Program-made: the position numbers and the translations under genes | NCBI RefSeq assembly: GCF_963378075.1 | Contig: NZ_OY726394.1 | Span: 3,100,001-3,164,000 of the forward strand | Reading direction: 5' to 3' | Length of the DNA stretch: 64,000 nt | From: Mycolicibacter sp. MU0083 | GTDB taxonomy: Bacteria; Actinomycetota; Actinomycetes; Mycobacteriales; Mycobacteriaceae | Shown here: piece after piece, positions 8,299 through 16,720 of the stretch | How the letters are laid out: each line of letters begins with the position of its first letter | Position numbering within the stretch: position 1 is the stretch's first letter | The notes under the pieces: generated by a model | What the model was told of the DNA's origin: nothing | What the model saw: the letters and a program-made list of their open reading frames with translations, nothing else | Database searches by the model: none

Positions 8299-9773
8299 CA
8301 GGGTGCCCCCGGCGCCAGGAACGGCAACTCCGGCGGCGGCCCGCCGACCGCCAGATCCAGCAGGGCGTCGACGTCCAGATGCTCCTCCACCAGATCGCCG
8401 AGCAGGTCGAGCCGCCGCTCGCGGGCCGCCGGGAACGACACCCCCGACGGCGCCAGCCCCAACGCCTCGGCCAGGAATGCGCCGCGCAGCGCGTCGCCCT
8501 CCAGCGCGCCGTGCCACATGGTGCCGAAGACCTGCCCGGCGCGCGCACCGCCGAGGAACTCCTGCGCCCCGTCGCCGACGGTGATCCGCCCGTGGTGGAT
8601 CTCGTAGCCGGTGGCCGTCACACCCAGCCCGGATCCCGTCGGCAGGCGCAGCACTTTGTCTGCGGTGAAACGGGTTTCGACGTCCAACAGTCCCAGCCCG
8701 GCCACCTCGCCGGGGGTGCCCTCGATCCCGTCGGGGTCGCCGATCACCCGCCCGAGCATCTGGAATCCTCCGCAGATCCCCAGCACGGGTTTGCCGGCGG
8801 CGACGTGTGCGGCGATCGCGGCATCGATGCCGCGCGCACGCAACCAGGCCAGATCGCTGATCGTGGCCCGGGTTCCGGGCAGCACCACCAGGTCCGCATC
8901 CGACACCGCGCGCGCATCGGAGGCGAACACCACATCCAGGTCGGGTTCGAGCCCCAGCGCGTCCAGGTCGGTGAAATTGCTGATCCGCGGCAGCCGGACC
9001 ACCGTCACCCGCCGGGCCGCGGTGCGCACCGAGCGCCGGCCGTCCAGGTCGAGGGCGTCCTCGGAGTCCAGCCACAGTTCCGGGTGCCACGGCAGCGTGC
9101 CGAACACCCGCCGGCCGGTGAGCCGTTCCAGGTCCGCCAGACCGGGCTGCAGCAACTGCAACCGCCCCCGGAACTTGTTCACGATGAACCCCGCCACCAG
9201 CGCCTGGTCCTGCGGTGAGAGCAGGGCGACGGTGCCGAAGAACGCGGCGAACACCCCGCCGCGGTCCACGTCACCGACGACCACCACCGGCAGGCCGGCA
9301 TGCCGCGCCAGCCCCATGTTCACGTAATCGCCTGCGCGCAGATTGATCTCGGTCGGGCTGCCGGCGCCTTCGGCGACGATCACGTCGTAGCGGCGGGCGA
9401 GTTCGTCGTAGGCCCGGTGCGCACCGGCGGCCAGTTCGGCCCGGCCGTCGGTCCAGTTCGACGACGACAAACTGCCCCACGGCCGGCCCATCAACACCAC
9501 GTGGCTGCGCTGGTCGCTGCCGGGCTTGAGCAGCACCGGGTTCATCGCCGGCTCCGGTGCAACGCGTGCCGCGCAGGCCTGGATCCATTGCGCCCGGCCG
9601 ATTTCCGCCATCGCGCCGTCGGCCCCGGCGACCACCATGGAGTTGTTCGACATGTTCTGCGCCTTGTACGGCGCCACCCGCACCCCGCGGCGGGCCAGGG
9701 CCCGGCACACGCCGGTGGCGACCACGGTCTTACCGGCGTCGCTGGTGGTTCCGGCGATCAGGATGCCCGCCAT
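8298..9773 (-). CDS. cobQ: Cobyric acid synthase, glutamine-dependent
   Basis: Amidates the b, d, e and g carboxylates of adenosyl-cobyrinic diamide with glutamine and ATP. The 491-residue protein has an N-terminal synthetase-type P-loop region (IAGTTSDAGKTVVATG), the typical APYKAQNMSNNS and MNPVLLKPGSDQRSHVV segments, and a C-terminal glutaminase domain with the nucleophile in GICGGFQMLG and a histidine in GYEIHHG. The ATG overlaps the cobF stop, and the gene's own stop overlaps the cobK start. An open extension to 9917 is only readthrough of cobF sequence. Confidence 0.96.
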   Translation of the reverse strand: MAGILIAGTTSDAGKTVVATGVCRALARRGVRVAPYKAQNMSNNSMVVAGADGAMAEIGRAQWIQACAARVAPEPAMNPVLLKPGSDQRSHVVLMGRPWGSLSSSNWTDGRAELAAGAHRAYDELARRYDVIVAEGAGSPTEINLRAGDYVNMGLARHAGLPVVVVGDVDRGGVFAAFFGTVALLSPQDQALVAGFIVNKFRGRLQLLQPGLADLERLTGRRVFGTLPWHPELWLDSEDALDLDGRRSVRTAARRVTVVRLPRISNFTDLDALGLEPDLDVVFASDARAVSDADLVVLPGTRATISDLAWLRARGIDAAIAAHVAAGKPVLGICGGFQMLGRVIGDPDGIEGTPGEVAGLGLLDVETRFTADKVLRLPTGSGLGVTATGYEIHHGRITVGDGAQEFLGGARAGQVFGTMWHGALEGDALRGAFLAEALGLAPSGVSFPAARERRLDLLGDLVEEHLDVDALLDLAVGGPPPELPFLAPGAP

Positions 9774-10510
9774 CAGGGTTTGCGCACCAGGAAGATGTCC
9801 ATCACCCAGCCCGCCTCGTCCTGCGTCGCGTCGCGGGCGGCGATGATCTGATCGAGAACCGCACCGACCCGGCCGGCGACCAGCCGTTCCCCGGTGGCAC
9901 CGAGGTTGGCTCCCCACCAGATGGTCCAGTCCGCCAGCGCGCTCACGTCCCCCAGATCCCGGTTGAGCAGCGCGACGATGTTGTCCTGGCCATCGGCGAC
10001 CGCATCGGCCAGGCGCCGCCCGGTGGTGATGTGCACCGGACGGCCCACCGGGTGCAGCACGATTCCGTGCCGGGCGGCCAGCAGTTGCGGTGCGCTGATC
10101 CCGGGCAGCACTTCGTAATCGAGCTGCACACCAAGGTCTTTCACCTGCTGCACGATCCGGATCGTCGAATCGTAGAGCGACGGATCACCCCAGACCAGAA
10201 ACGCCGCCGTGCCCCCTCGTTCGGCCAGCACATCGGCGTAGCGCCGGGCGCGGGCGGCATGCCAGTCGGCGACGGCACGCTCGTATTCGGCCGTACTCAA
10301 CTGCGGGGACCGGTCCCGCCGGGGATCGGCGACGGCGACGACCGGGACCGTCGGGGCGTGGGCGGCCAGGATCGCGTGCCGCAGCGCCAGCAGACCGTCG
10401 TCGGAGGACTTCTCGGGTGCCACGACGTAGTCGACGCCGCGCAGCGCCTCGGCCACTTCGGCCGTCACGTGCTGCGGGCCCATCCCGACACCGAGAATCC
10501 AGACCTTCAC
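9773..10510 (-). CDS. cobF: Precorrin-6A synthase (deacetylating)
   Basis: SAM-dependent C1 methylation of precorrin-5 with loss of acetate. The 245-residue protein starts MKVWILGVGMGPQHVTAEVA, the tetrapyrrole-methylase glycine-rich motif, with FLVWGDPSLYDSTIRI and the SAM-binding GISAPQLLAARHG further on. The final EAGWVMDIFLVRKP is typical of CobF. The GTG start overlaps the cobN stop (GTGA). From established knowledge, cobF is missing from the M. tuberculosis complex but kept in several other mycobacteria, so its presence suggests an intact de novo pathway here. Confidence 0.94.
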   Translation of the reverse strand: MKVWILGVGMGPQHVTAEVAEALRGVDYVVAPEKSSDDGLLALRHAILAAHAPTVPVVAVADPRRDRSPQLSTAEYERAVADWHAARARRYADVLAERGGTAAFLVWGDPSLYDSTIRIVQQVKDLGVQLDYEVLPGISAPQLLAARHGIVLHPVGRPVHITTGRRLADAVADGQDNIVALLNRDLGDVSALADWTIWWGANLGATGERLVAGRVGAVLDQIIAARDATQDEAGWVMDIFLVRKP

Positions 10511-13500
10511 CGGTCCTCCAGATCGCCTTCCGTTTCCAGGTAAGCCTGCCGCAGCGCCGCCAGCGTCTCCGGATCGGGGTTCTCCCACAGGCCGCGGTCG
10601 GCGGCCTCTTGGAGTCGCTCCACGATGCCCTGCAACGCCCACGGGTTGGAGGTGTCCAGGAACTCCCGGGTCTGCGGGTCCAGCACGTATTCGGCGGCCA
10701 GTTTCTCGTACATCCAGTCGTGCACCACGCCGGCGGTGGCGTCGAAGCCGAACAGGTAGTCGACGGTGGCGGCCAGCTCGAACGCACCCTTGTAGCCGTG
10801 CCGGCGCATCGCCGAGATCCAGCGCGGGTTGACCACCCGGGCCCTGAACACCCGGGCGGTCTCCTCGGCCAGCGTGCGGGTTCGGACGGCATCGGTCGAC
10901 GTCGAATCCCCGACATAGGCTTTCGGGTCGGCGCCGGTCAGCGCGCGCACGGTCGCGATCATGCCGCCGTGATAGACGAAGTAGTCGTCGGAGTCGGCGA
11001 TGTCGTGTTCGCGGGTGTCGATGTTCTTGGCGGCCACCTTGATCCGGCGGTAGTTGGTCCGCATGTCATCGGCGGCCGACGCACCGTCCAGGCCGCGCCC
11101 GTAGGCGAACCCGCCCCACGCGGTGTACACCTCGGCGAGGTCCTTGTCGTCACGCCAGGTCCCGGATTCGATCACCTGCAGGATCCCGGCGCCGTAGGAA
11201 CCGGGGGCCGATCCGAAGATCCGGGTGGTGGCGCGGCGCAGGTCGCCGTGCTCCGCCAGATCGGCGCGGGCGTGCGCGGCGACGAAGTTGGTCTCGTCGG
11301 GCTCATCCAGGCTCGCCACCATCGCCACCGCGTCGTCGAGCATCGACACCACGTGCGGGAAGGCGTCCCGGAAGAAGCCCGAGATCCGCACCGTCACATC
11401 GATTCTGGGCCGGCCCAGCTCTTCCGGGGAGATCACCGCCAGCCCGGACACCCGCCGCGATGCCTCATCCCATTCCGGGCGCACCCCGAGCAGTGCGAGC
11501 ACTTCGGCGATGTCGTCGCCGGAGGTGCGCATCGCCGAGGTCCCCCACACCGACAGTCCGACCGACTCCGGGTAGCCGCCGGTGTCGTCGAGGTAGCGCC
11601 GCACCAGCGAGTCGGCCATCGCCTGCCCGGTCTGCCAGGCCAGGCGCGACGGCACCGCACGCGGGTCGACGGTGTAGAAGTTGCGTCCCGTCGGCAGCAC
11701 GTTGACCAGCCCGCGCAGCGGTGACCCGGACGGGCCGGGCCGCACGAATCCGCCGGCCAGGGCGTGCAGCACCGCGTCCAACTCCGATGACGTGCCGGCC
11801 AGACGCGGGACCACCTCGGTGGCGGCGAATCTCAGCACCCGGCACACTTCGGGGTCGGGATGGGCACTGTCGGCGGCAGCGACGTCCCAGCCGGCGGCCT
11901 CCATGCCCTCCACCAGTGCCCGCGCGGCGTCCTCGATCTCGTCGACGACGGCCACCGGGGCCTCGTCTTTGAGCCCCAGCGCGGCCCGCAGGCCCGGCAC
12001 CGCGTGGTCCACCCCGCCCCACACCTGCGGTGCCCGCAGGATCGCCAGCACCAGGTTGACCCGGGCGTCACCGGCCGGTGCGCCGCCGAGCACATGCAGG
12101 CCGTCGCGGATCTGGGCGTCCTTGATCTCGCAGAGCCAGCCGTCGACGTGCAGCAGGAAGTCGTCGAACTCCTCATCCTCGGGACGCTCGTCGAGGCCCA
12201 GGTCGCGGTGCATCTCCGCGGCGCGCATCAGGTTCCAGATCTCGCCGCGGATCGCCGGCAGCTTCGCCGGGTCCATGGTCGCGATGTTGCCGTACTCGTC
12301 GAGCAGTTGTTCCAGGCGCGCGATGTCGCCGTAGGACTCCGCGCGCGCCATCGGCGGGATCAGGTGGTCGACGATGGTCGCGTGCGCCCGCCGTTTGGCC
12401 TGCGCGCCCTCACCGGGGTCGTTGACCAGGAACGGGTAGATCAGCGGCAGGTCGGCGATCATGGCGTCGGTGGCGCACGACGCCGACAGCGCCGCCGTCT
12501 TGCCGGGCAGCCATTCCATCGAGCCGTGCTTGCCCAGGTGGATCACCGCATGGGCGCCGAAGCCGTGCGCCAGCCACCGGTAGGCGGCCAGGTAGTGGTG
12601 GCTGGGCGGCAGTTCCGGGTCGTGGTAGATCGCCACCGGGTTCTCCCCGAATCCGCGGGGCGGCTGGATCATCAGCACGACGTTGCCGGATTGCAGTGCC
12701 GCCAGCACGATGTCACCGGCATCGTTGACGAACAACTTCCCCGGCGCCGGCCCCCACGCGGTGGCCATGGCGTCACGCAGGTCGTCGGGCAGCTCCGCGG
12801 TCCACTGCGCGTACTGCGCGGCGGTGACCCGCACCTGGGCGCCGTCGAGCTGCGCGGCGGACAGCCAGTCCTCGTCCTGGCCACCGGCTTCGATCAGGGT
12901 GTGGATCAGCCGGTCGCCGGCCTGGGTCTCATCTGCGACGCCGAGCACCCCGAAGCCGTCCCCGACGTCGTAGCCCTCGGCCGCCAGCCGGTGCAGCAGC
13001 CGCACGGCCGACACCGGGGTGTCGAGCCCGACGGCGTTGCCCACCCGGGAATGCTTGGTCGGGTAGGCCGAGAGCACCAGGGCCAGCTTCTTCTGCGCGT
13101 TCGGGATGCGGCGCAACACGGCGTGGTTCACCACGACGCCGGCGACCCGGGCGCAGCGTTCGGGGTCGGCGAGGTACTGCGGCAGCCCGTCGTCGTCGAT
13201 CTCCTTGAAGGAGAACGGGACGGTGATGATCCGGCCGTCGAACTCCGGGATGGCGATCTGGGTGGCCGAGTCCAGCGGGGTGACGCCGTCGTCGTTGGCC
13301 TCCCAGTCCGACCGCGACGAGGCCAGACACAGGCCCTGGAACACCGGGATGTCCAGGGCGGCGACCCGTTCGATGTCCCAGGCGCCGTCGTCGTCGCCGG
13401 CACCGACGGTGGCGGTGGCGTTCATCGCCCCGCCGGCCGCGAGCATGCAGACCACCACCGCGTCGAGCCCGCCCAGTGCGGCGAACAGTTCGTCGGGCGC

Positions 13501-14088
13501 GTTGCGCAGCGATGCGGCAAAGATCGGCACGCCGACCGCCCGGCCGGTGGCGTCGATGGCGTCGGCCAGCGCATGCGCGAAGCGCGCGTTGCCGCTGACC
13601 TCGTGCGCCCGGTAGTAGAGCACCCCGACCCGCACCGCATCGGGAGCATCGACCGGCGCCCGGTCCGCGAATCCCCACTCCGGGATCACCGCGGGCTCGT
13701 CGAAGCCCTCGCCGGTCAGCAGCACCGTGTCGCACAGGAACGCGTGCAGCTGCGCCAGGTTGGCCGGTCCGCCCTCGGCCAGATAGGCGTGTGCCTGGGC
13801 GGCCAACCCGATCGGGACCGTGGAGCACTCCATCAGTTCGGCGTTGGGTGCGCGCTCCCCGCCGAGCACCACCAACGGCAGCCCGGTGGCCCGCAGCAGC
13901 GTCAGCTCGTCGGCGATCTCCGCCGAGGAGCCCAGGATCCGCAGCACCACCACGTCGACGCCGTCCACCAGTGGGGCGATGTCGTGGCGTGCCGGGTTCC
14001 CCAGCCGGTATGCCGCACCGCTGGCCCGCGCGGACAGCAGGTCGGTGTCGGATGTGGACAGCAACGCGATACGGCGTGCCTCGGGCAT
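10507..14088 (-). CDS. cobN: Cobaltochelatase subunit CobN
   Basis: Large subunit that binds the corrin ring (hydrogenobyrinic acid a,c-diamide) and inserts cobalt with ATP hydrolysed by a ChlI/D or CobST partner. The 1193-residue product is full length for the family. It contains the CobN/BchH segments AVIHLGKHGSMEWLPGK near residue 520 and DNYFVYHGGMIATVRALTG-type sequence near the C-terminus (here DDYFVYHGG). The ATG at 14088 has cgaggaggcccg directly upstream, which is also the expression platform of the cobalamin riboswitch, so B12 should repress translation. It is the first gene of cobN-cobF-cobQ-cobK. Confidence 0.97.
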   Translation of the reverse strand: MPEARRIALLSTSDTDLLSARASGAAYRLGNPARHDIAPLVDGVDVVVLRILGSSAEIADELTLLRATGLPLVVLGGERAPNAELMECSTVPIGLAAQAHAYLAEGGPANLAQLHAFLCDTVLLTGEGFDEPAVIPEWGFADRAPVDAPDAVRVGVLYYRAHEVSGNARFAHALADAIDATGRAVGVPIFAASLRNAPDELFAALGGLDAVVVCMLAAGGAMNATATVGAGDDDGAWDIERVAALDIPVFQGLCLASSRSDWEANDDGVTPLDSATQIAIPEFDGRIITVPFSFKEIDDDGLPQYLADPERCARVAGVVVNHAVLRRIPNAQKKLALVLSAYPTKHSRVGNAVGLDTPVSAVRLLHRLAAEGYDVGDGFGVLGVADETQAGDRLIHTLIEAGGQDEDWLSAAQLDGAQVRVTAAQYAQWTAELPDDLRDAMATAWGPAPGKLFVNDAGDIVLAALQSGNVVLMIQPPRGFGENPVAIYHDPELPPSHHYLAAYRWLAHGFGAHAVIHLGKHGSMEWLPGKTAALSASCATDAMIADLPLIYPFLVNDPGEGAQAKRRAHATIVDHLIPPMARAESYGDIARLEQLLDEYGNIATMDPAKLPAIRGEIWNLMRAAEMHRDLGLDERPEDEEFDDFLLHVDGWLCEIKDAQIRDGLHVLGGAPAGDARVNLVLAILRAPQVWGGVDHAVPGLRAALGLKDEAPVAVVDEIEDAARALVEGMEAAGWDVAAADSAHPDPEVCRVLRFAATEVVPRLAGTSSELDAVLHALAGGFVRPGPSGSPLRGLVNVLPTGRNFYTVDPRAVPSRLAWQTGQAMADSLVRRYLDDTGGYPESVGLSVWGTSAMRTSGDDIAEVLALLGVRPEWDEASRRVSGLAVISPEELGRPRIDVTVRISGFFRDAFPHVVSMLDDAVAMVASLDEPDETNFVAAHARADLAEHGDLRRATTRIFGSAPGSYGAGILQVIESGTWRDDKDLAEVYTAWGGFAYGRGLDGASAADDMRTNYRRIKVAAKNIDTREHDIADSDDYFVYHGGMIATVRALTGADPKAYVGDSTSTDAVRTRTLAEETARVFRARVVNPRWISAMRRHGYKGAFELAATVDYLFGFDATAGVVHDWMYEKLAAEYVLDPQTREFLDTSNPWALQGIVERLQEAADRGLWENPDPETLAALRQAYLETEGDLEDR

Positions 14089-14250
14089 CGGGCCTCCTCG
14101 GGGTTCTCGCCCCTCGTCGTCGGATGACTCGTGGCCGTATCTGGCTTAGAGCACGTAGCGCCGGCGATGCCGGCCCGATGCGCCCCTCACAGTGGCGGAA
14201 CCGCCCCGGATTCATCTGGGAATTACACCGGGTTCCTGACACCACGAGAC
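14089..14250 (-). promoter_or_regulatory. Cobalamin riboswitch controlling cobN-cobF-cobQ-cobK
   Basis: On the minus strand the leader has the 5' conserved ggaacccggtgtaatt, the B12 box gccactgt (14189-14196) and the 3' element aagccagatac. P1 can form between 14242-14248 and 14128-14134 (ctcgtgg with ccacgag). Downstream, ggggcgagaacccc forms a small hairpin next to the gaggagg ribosome site (14093-14113), so the switch probably acts on translation. A -10-like taggct lies at 14258-14263. Confidence 0.92.
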
Positions 14251-14281
14251 GGCCGCCAGCCTAGCCCAGCACGGCGTGCGA

Positions 14282-14480
14282 GAATATCGCCGGTAAGGCG
14301 ATGACGATTGAGGAAGCCGGTGGAAATCCGGCGCGGTCCCGCCACTGTCATCGGGGAGCGACCCCCATCAGCCACGGCCCGCCATCTGTGGGGCTGGAAG
14401 GCGGGGCGAGCAGTGATCCGAGAGCCAGGAGACTCACGTCAGCGCGTCCTGCGTACCGGGGCGGTGTACCCCGAGGAGGC
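14282..14480 (+). promoter_or_regulatory. Cobalamin riboswitch controlling the btuF-like operon
   Basis: It contains ggaagccggtg (14312-14322), the B12 box gccactgt (14341-14348), and gagagccaggagactcacg near 14420-14438, all in canonical order. The expression platform has the hairpin ggggcggtgtacccc (14458-14472) followed immediately by gaggagg (14473-14479). A gaatat at 14282-14287 is a plausible -10 box. It is very similar to the PPE riboswitch at 20890-21075, including the platform, which points to a duplication. Confidence 0.93.
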
Positions 14481-14492
14481 TGACACACGCCC

Positions 14493-15683
14493 ATGTCGCG
14501 TGCGCTGCGGGTAGTACCCGCACTGCTGTTGGCGCTGGCCACAGTCCTGGCCGGCTGCTCCGGCGATCCCTCCTCGCAGACCGCGACCGCGCGGGACGAC
14601 TGCATCACCGACTTCGACCCCGGCGTCGACTACTTTCCGGACAAGTCGACGCTGACCGAAGCCACCAACTTCAGCCTCGACTACCACCGCAGCTACCAGG
14701 TTCTGACCGTGCACCGGCCCTATCACGGCGGCAAACCGGTCTCCTATGTGTTGGTGCGCTGCGGGGCGCCGGCGCCGCAACTGGACGGCGAACTGGCCCA
14801 CGCCCAACGGGTCACGATCCCGGTCCGCGGCCTGTATTCCGGCTCGACCACCCATCTGGCGATGATCGGCGAACTCGGCCGGGCCGACGTGGTCACCGGG
14901 GTGGCCAACCCCGCCGCGGTCGCCGATCCGGCCATCCGCGCCAATATCGATTCCGGGGCCACCGTCGGTTACGCCTCGGGCGGCCAGCTCAACATCGAGA
15001 GTGTGCTGGCGGCCGGGCCCGACGTGCTGGTCACCGAGGGCATGGATGATCCCGGGTACCCCAAACTGCGCGAGGCGGGCCTGCCGGTGGTGGCCGACGC
15101 CGAATGGCTGGAGACCACTCCGCTGGGCCGGGCCGAGTGGATCAAGATGTTCGCCGCATTGACCGGCACCGAACGGCGGGCCGCGCAGGCCTATGCGTCC
15201 GTCCGCGACAGCTACCGGACCCTGGCCGCCCGGGCCGCGGACGCCGACCCCGTCGACGTACTGGTCGGCACCATGTATTCGGGCACCTGGTCGATGCCCA
15301 CCGGGGACAGCTACTCGGGGCGGCTGGTGGCCGACGCCGGCGGGCGCTATCCGTGGCTGGCGGAGACCGGCGCCGAGAACCTGCAGCTGAACTTCGAATC
15401 CGTCTACGCCCGGGCCGGGACCGCGCCGCTGTGGCTGGTGACCGATGACTGGCAGACGCGCGGTGACGCGGTGGCCCGGGACAGTCGTTACGGCGAACTG
15501 ACCGCGGTGCGCAGCGGGCAGGTCTGGTCGGCGACCAAGGCCATGACGCCCGGCGGCGGCAATCTGTACTGGGAGCGCGGCACCGCGCGACCGGATCTGC
15601 TGCTCGGGGACCTGGTGGCGATCCTGCATCCCGACCTGGGCGTCGGGCACGACTTCGAGTTCTACCGGCAGGTGCCGTCGTGA
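14493..15683 (+). CDS. BtuF/FepB-type periplasmic binding lipoprotein under B12 control
   Basis: 396 residues with a lipoprotein signal peptide: a basic start, a hydrophobic core and the lipobox LAGC (Cys at about 22). The mature part is a class III (helical-backbone) metal-chelate binding protein, with GLYSGSTTHLAMIGELGRADVVTGV, a LNIESVLAAGPDVLVTEGM segment and WERGTARPDLLLGDLVAILHP at the end. The family binds cobalamin, ferric siderophores or haem. Cobalamin or another corrinoid is favoured because of the B12 riboswitch directly upstream and the adjacent biosynthesis genes. The ATG lies 13 bases after the gaggagg of the switch. Published work on M. tuberculosis describes B12 uptake through the BacA-like Rv1819c rather than a BtuFCD system. 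Confidence 0.88.
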   Translation: MSRALRVVPALLLALATVLAGCSGDPSSQTATARDDCITDFDPGVDYFPDKSTLTEATNFSLDYHRSYQVLTVHRPYHGGKPVSYVLVRCGAPAPQLDGELAHAQRVTIPVRGLYSGSTTHLAMIGELGRADVVTGVANPAAVADPAIRANIDSGATVGYASGGQLNIESVLAAGPDVLVTEGMDDPGYPKLREAGLPVVADAEWLETTPLGRAEWIKMFAALTGTERRAAQAYASVRDSYRTLAARAADADPVDVLVGTMYSGTWSMPTGDSYSGRLVADAGGRYPWLAETGAENLQLNFESVYARAGTAPLWLVTDDWQTRGDAVARDSRYGELTAVRSGQVWSATKAMTPGGGNLYWERGTARPDLLLGDLVAILHPDLGVGHDFEFYRQVPS

Positions 15684-16720
15684 GGTCACGTGCCGCGTGG
15701 GTGTTGACCGCGCTGGCCGTCGCGGTGGTGGCGCTGGTCCTGCTGGGGCTGGTGCTGGGCCCGGTGCGGGTGCCGGTGGCCGACACCGTGCGGATACTGC
15801 TGGGCGGTGCGGCGTCGGACCCGCGCTGGCAGGTGATCGTGTCGAATATGCGCCTTCCCCGGGTGCTCACCGCACTGGCCGCCGGTGCCGCGCTCGGGGT
15901 CGCCGGGCTGCAGCTGCAGACCCTGTTCCGCAACACCCTGGCCGATCCCTACATTCTGGGTGTCAGTTCCGGGGCCAGCCTCGGGGTCGCGGCGGTGGTG
16001 CTGTTCGGCGGCGCGGCCGGTGGCGGGTTCACCACCGCGGTGGCCGGTACCGGGCGCGCGGCGGAGGTGGTCGCGGCGGCCGCGGGTGCGGCGGCGATGC
16101 TCACCCTGGTGCTGGTGCTGTCCCGGTTCACCCGCTCGGCGGCGACCCTGCTGCTGATCGGGGTGATGATCGGTGCGGCCAGCACGGCACTGGTGAGCCT
16201 GGCGATGGTGTACTCCGATCCGCAGCGCGTGCAGCAATATCTGCTGTGGGGCCTCGGTAGTTTCGCCGGCACCGGCTGGGCCGACCTGCGACTGCTGCTG
16301 CCGCTGGTGGCTCTCGGGCTGATGACCGCGGCGCTGACCATCCGCCCGCTCAACGCCCTGCTGCTCGGGGAGAGTTACGCGGCCACGATGGGCATCAACG
16401 TGCACCGGGCGCGGGTGGTCACGGTCATCTCGGCGTCGTTGCTGGCCGGGGTGACGACCGCGTTCTGCGGGCCGATCGCCTTCCTGGGCCTGGTGGTGCC
16501 GCACGTGGCCCGCATCCTGATGGGCACCTCCGATCACCGGGTGGTGGTGCCGGCGGTGATGTTGCTGGGTGCGGCGGCGGCGCTGGGCTGCGGCATCGTC
16601 AGCCAGGTGCCGGCCAGTGATCTGGTGGTCCCGATCAACGCGGTCACCGCGCTGGTCGGCGCACCGGTGGTGATCACCGTGCTGTTGCGGGCCCGCCGCG
16701 GATCGGGGCTGCCGTCGTGA
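15680..16720 (+). CDS. FecCD/BtuC-family ABC transporter permease
   Basis: 346 residues with about ten hydrophobic segments. It shows the family pattern: RLPRVLTALAAGAALGVAGLQLQTLFRNTLADPYILGVSSGASLG near the N-terminus, and GPIAFLGLVVPHVARILMGTSDHR, which includes the ATPase-coupling loop. Such permeases dimerise and import bound corrinoids or siderophores. The GTG start overlaps the lipoprotein stop (GTGA), and its stop overlaps the ATPase gene. Confidence 0.92.
   Translation: MRSRAAWVLTALAVAVVALVLLGLVLGPVRVPVADTVRILLGGAASDPRWQVIVSNMRLPRVLTALAAGAALGVAGLQLQTLFRNTLADPYILGVSSGASLGVAAVVLFGGAAGGGFTTAVAGTGRAAEVVAAAAGAAAMLTLVLVLSRFTRSAATLLLIGVMIGAASTALVSLAMVYSDPQRVQQYLLWGLGSFAGTGWADLRLLLPLVALGLMTAALTIRPLNALLLGESYAATMGINVHRARVVTVISASLLAGVTTAFCGPIAFLGLVVPHVARILMGTSDHRVVVPAVMLLGAAAALGCGIVSQVPASDLVVPINAVTALVGAPVVITVLLRARRGSGLPS

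Noticed and set aside
11860..14127. 755-residue plus-strand ORF opposite cobN
   Set aside because: It is antisense to a clearly conserved CobN and reads as valine/arginine/glutamine-rich shadow sequence.
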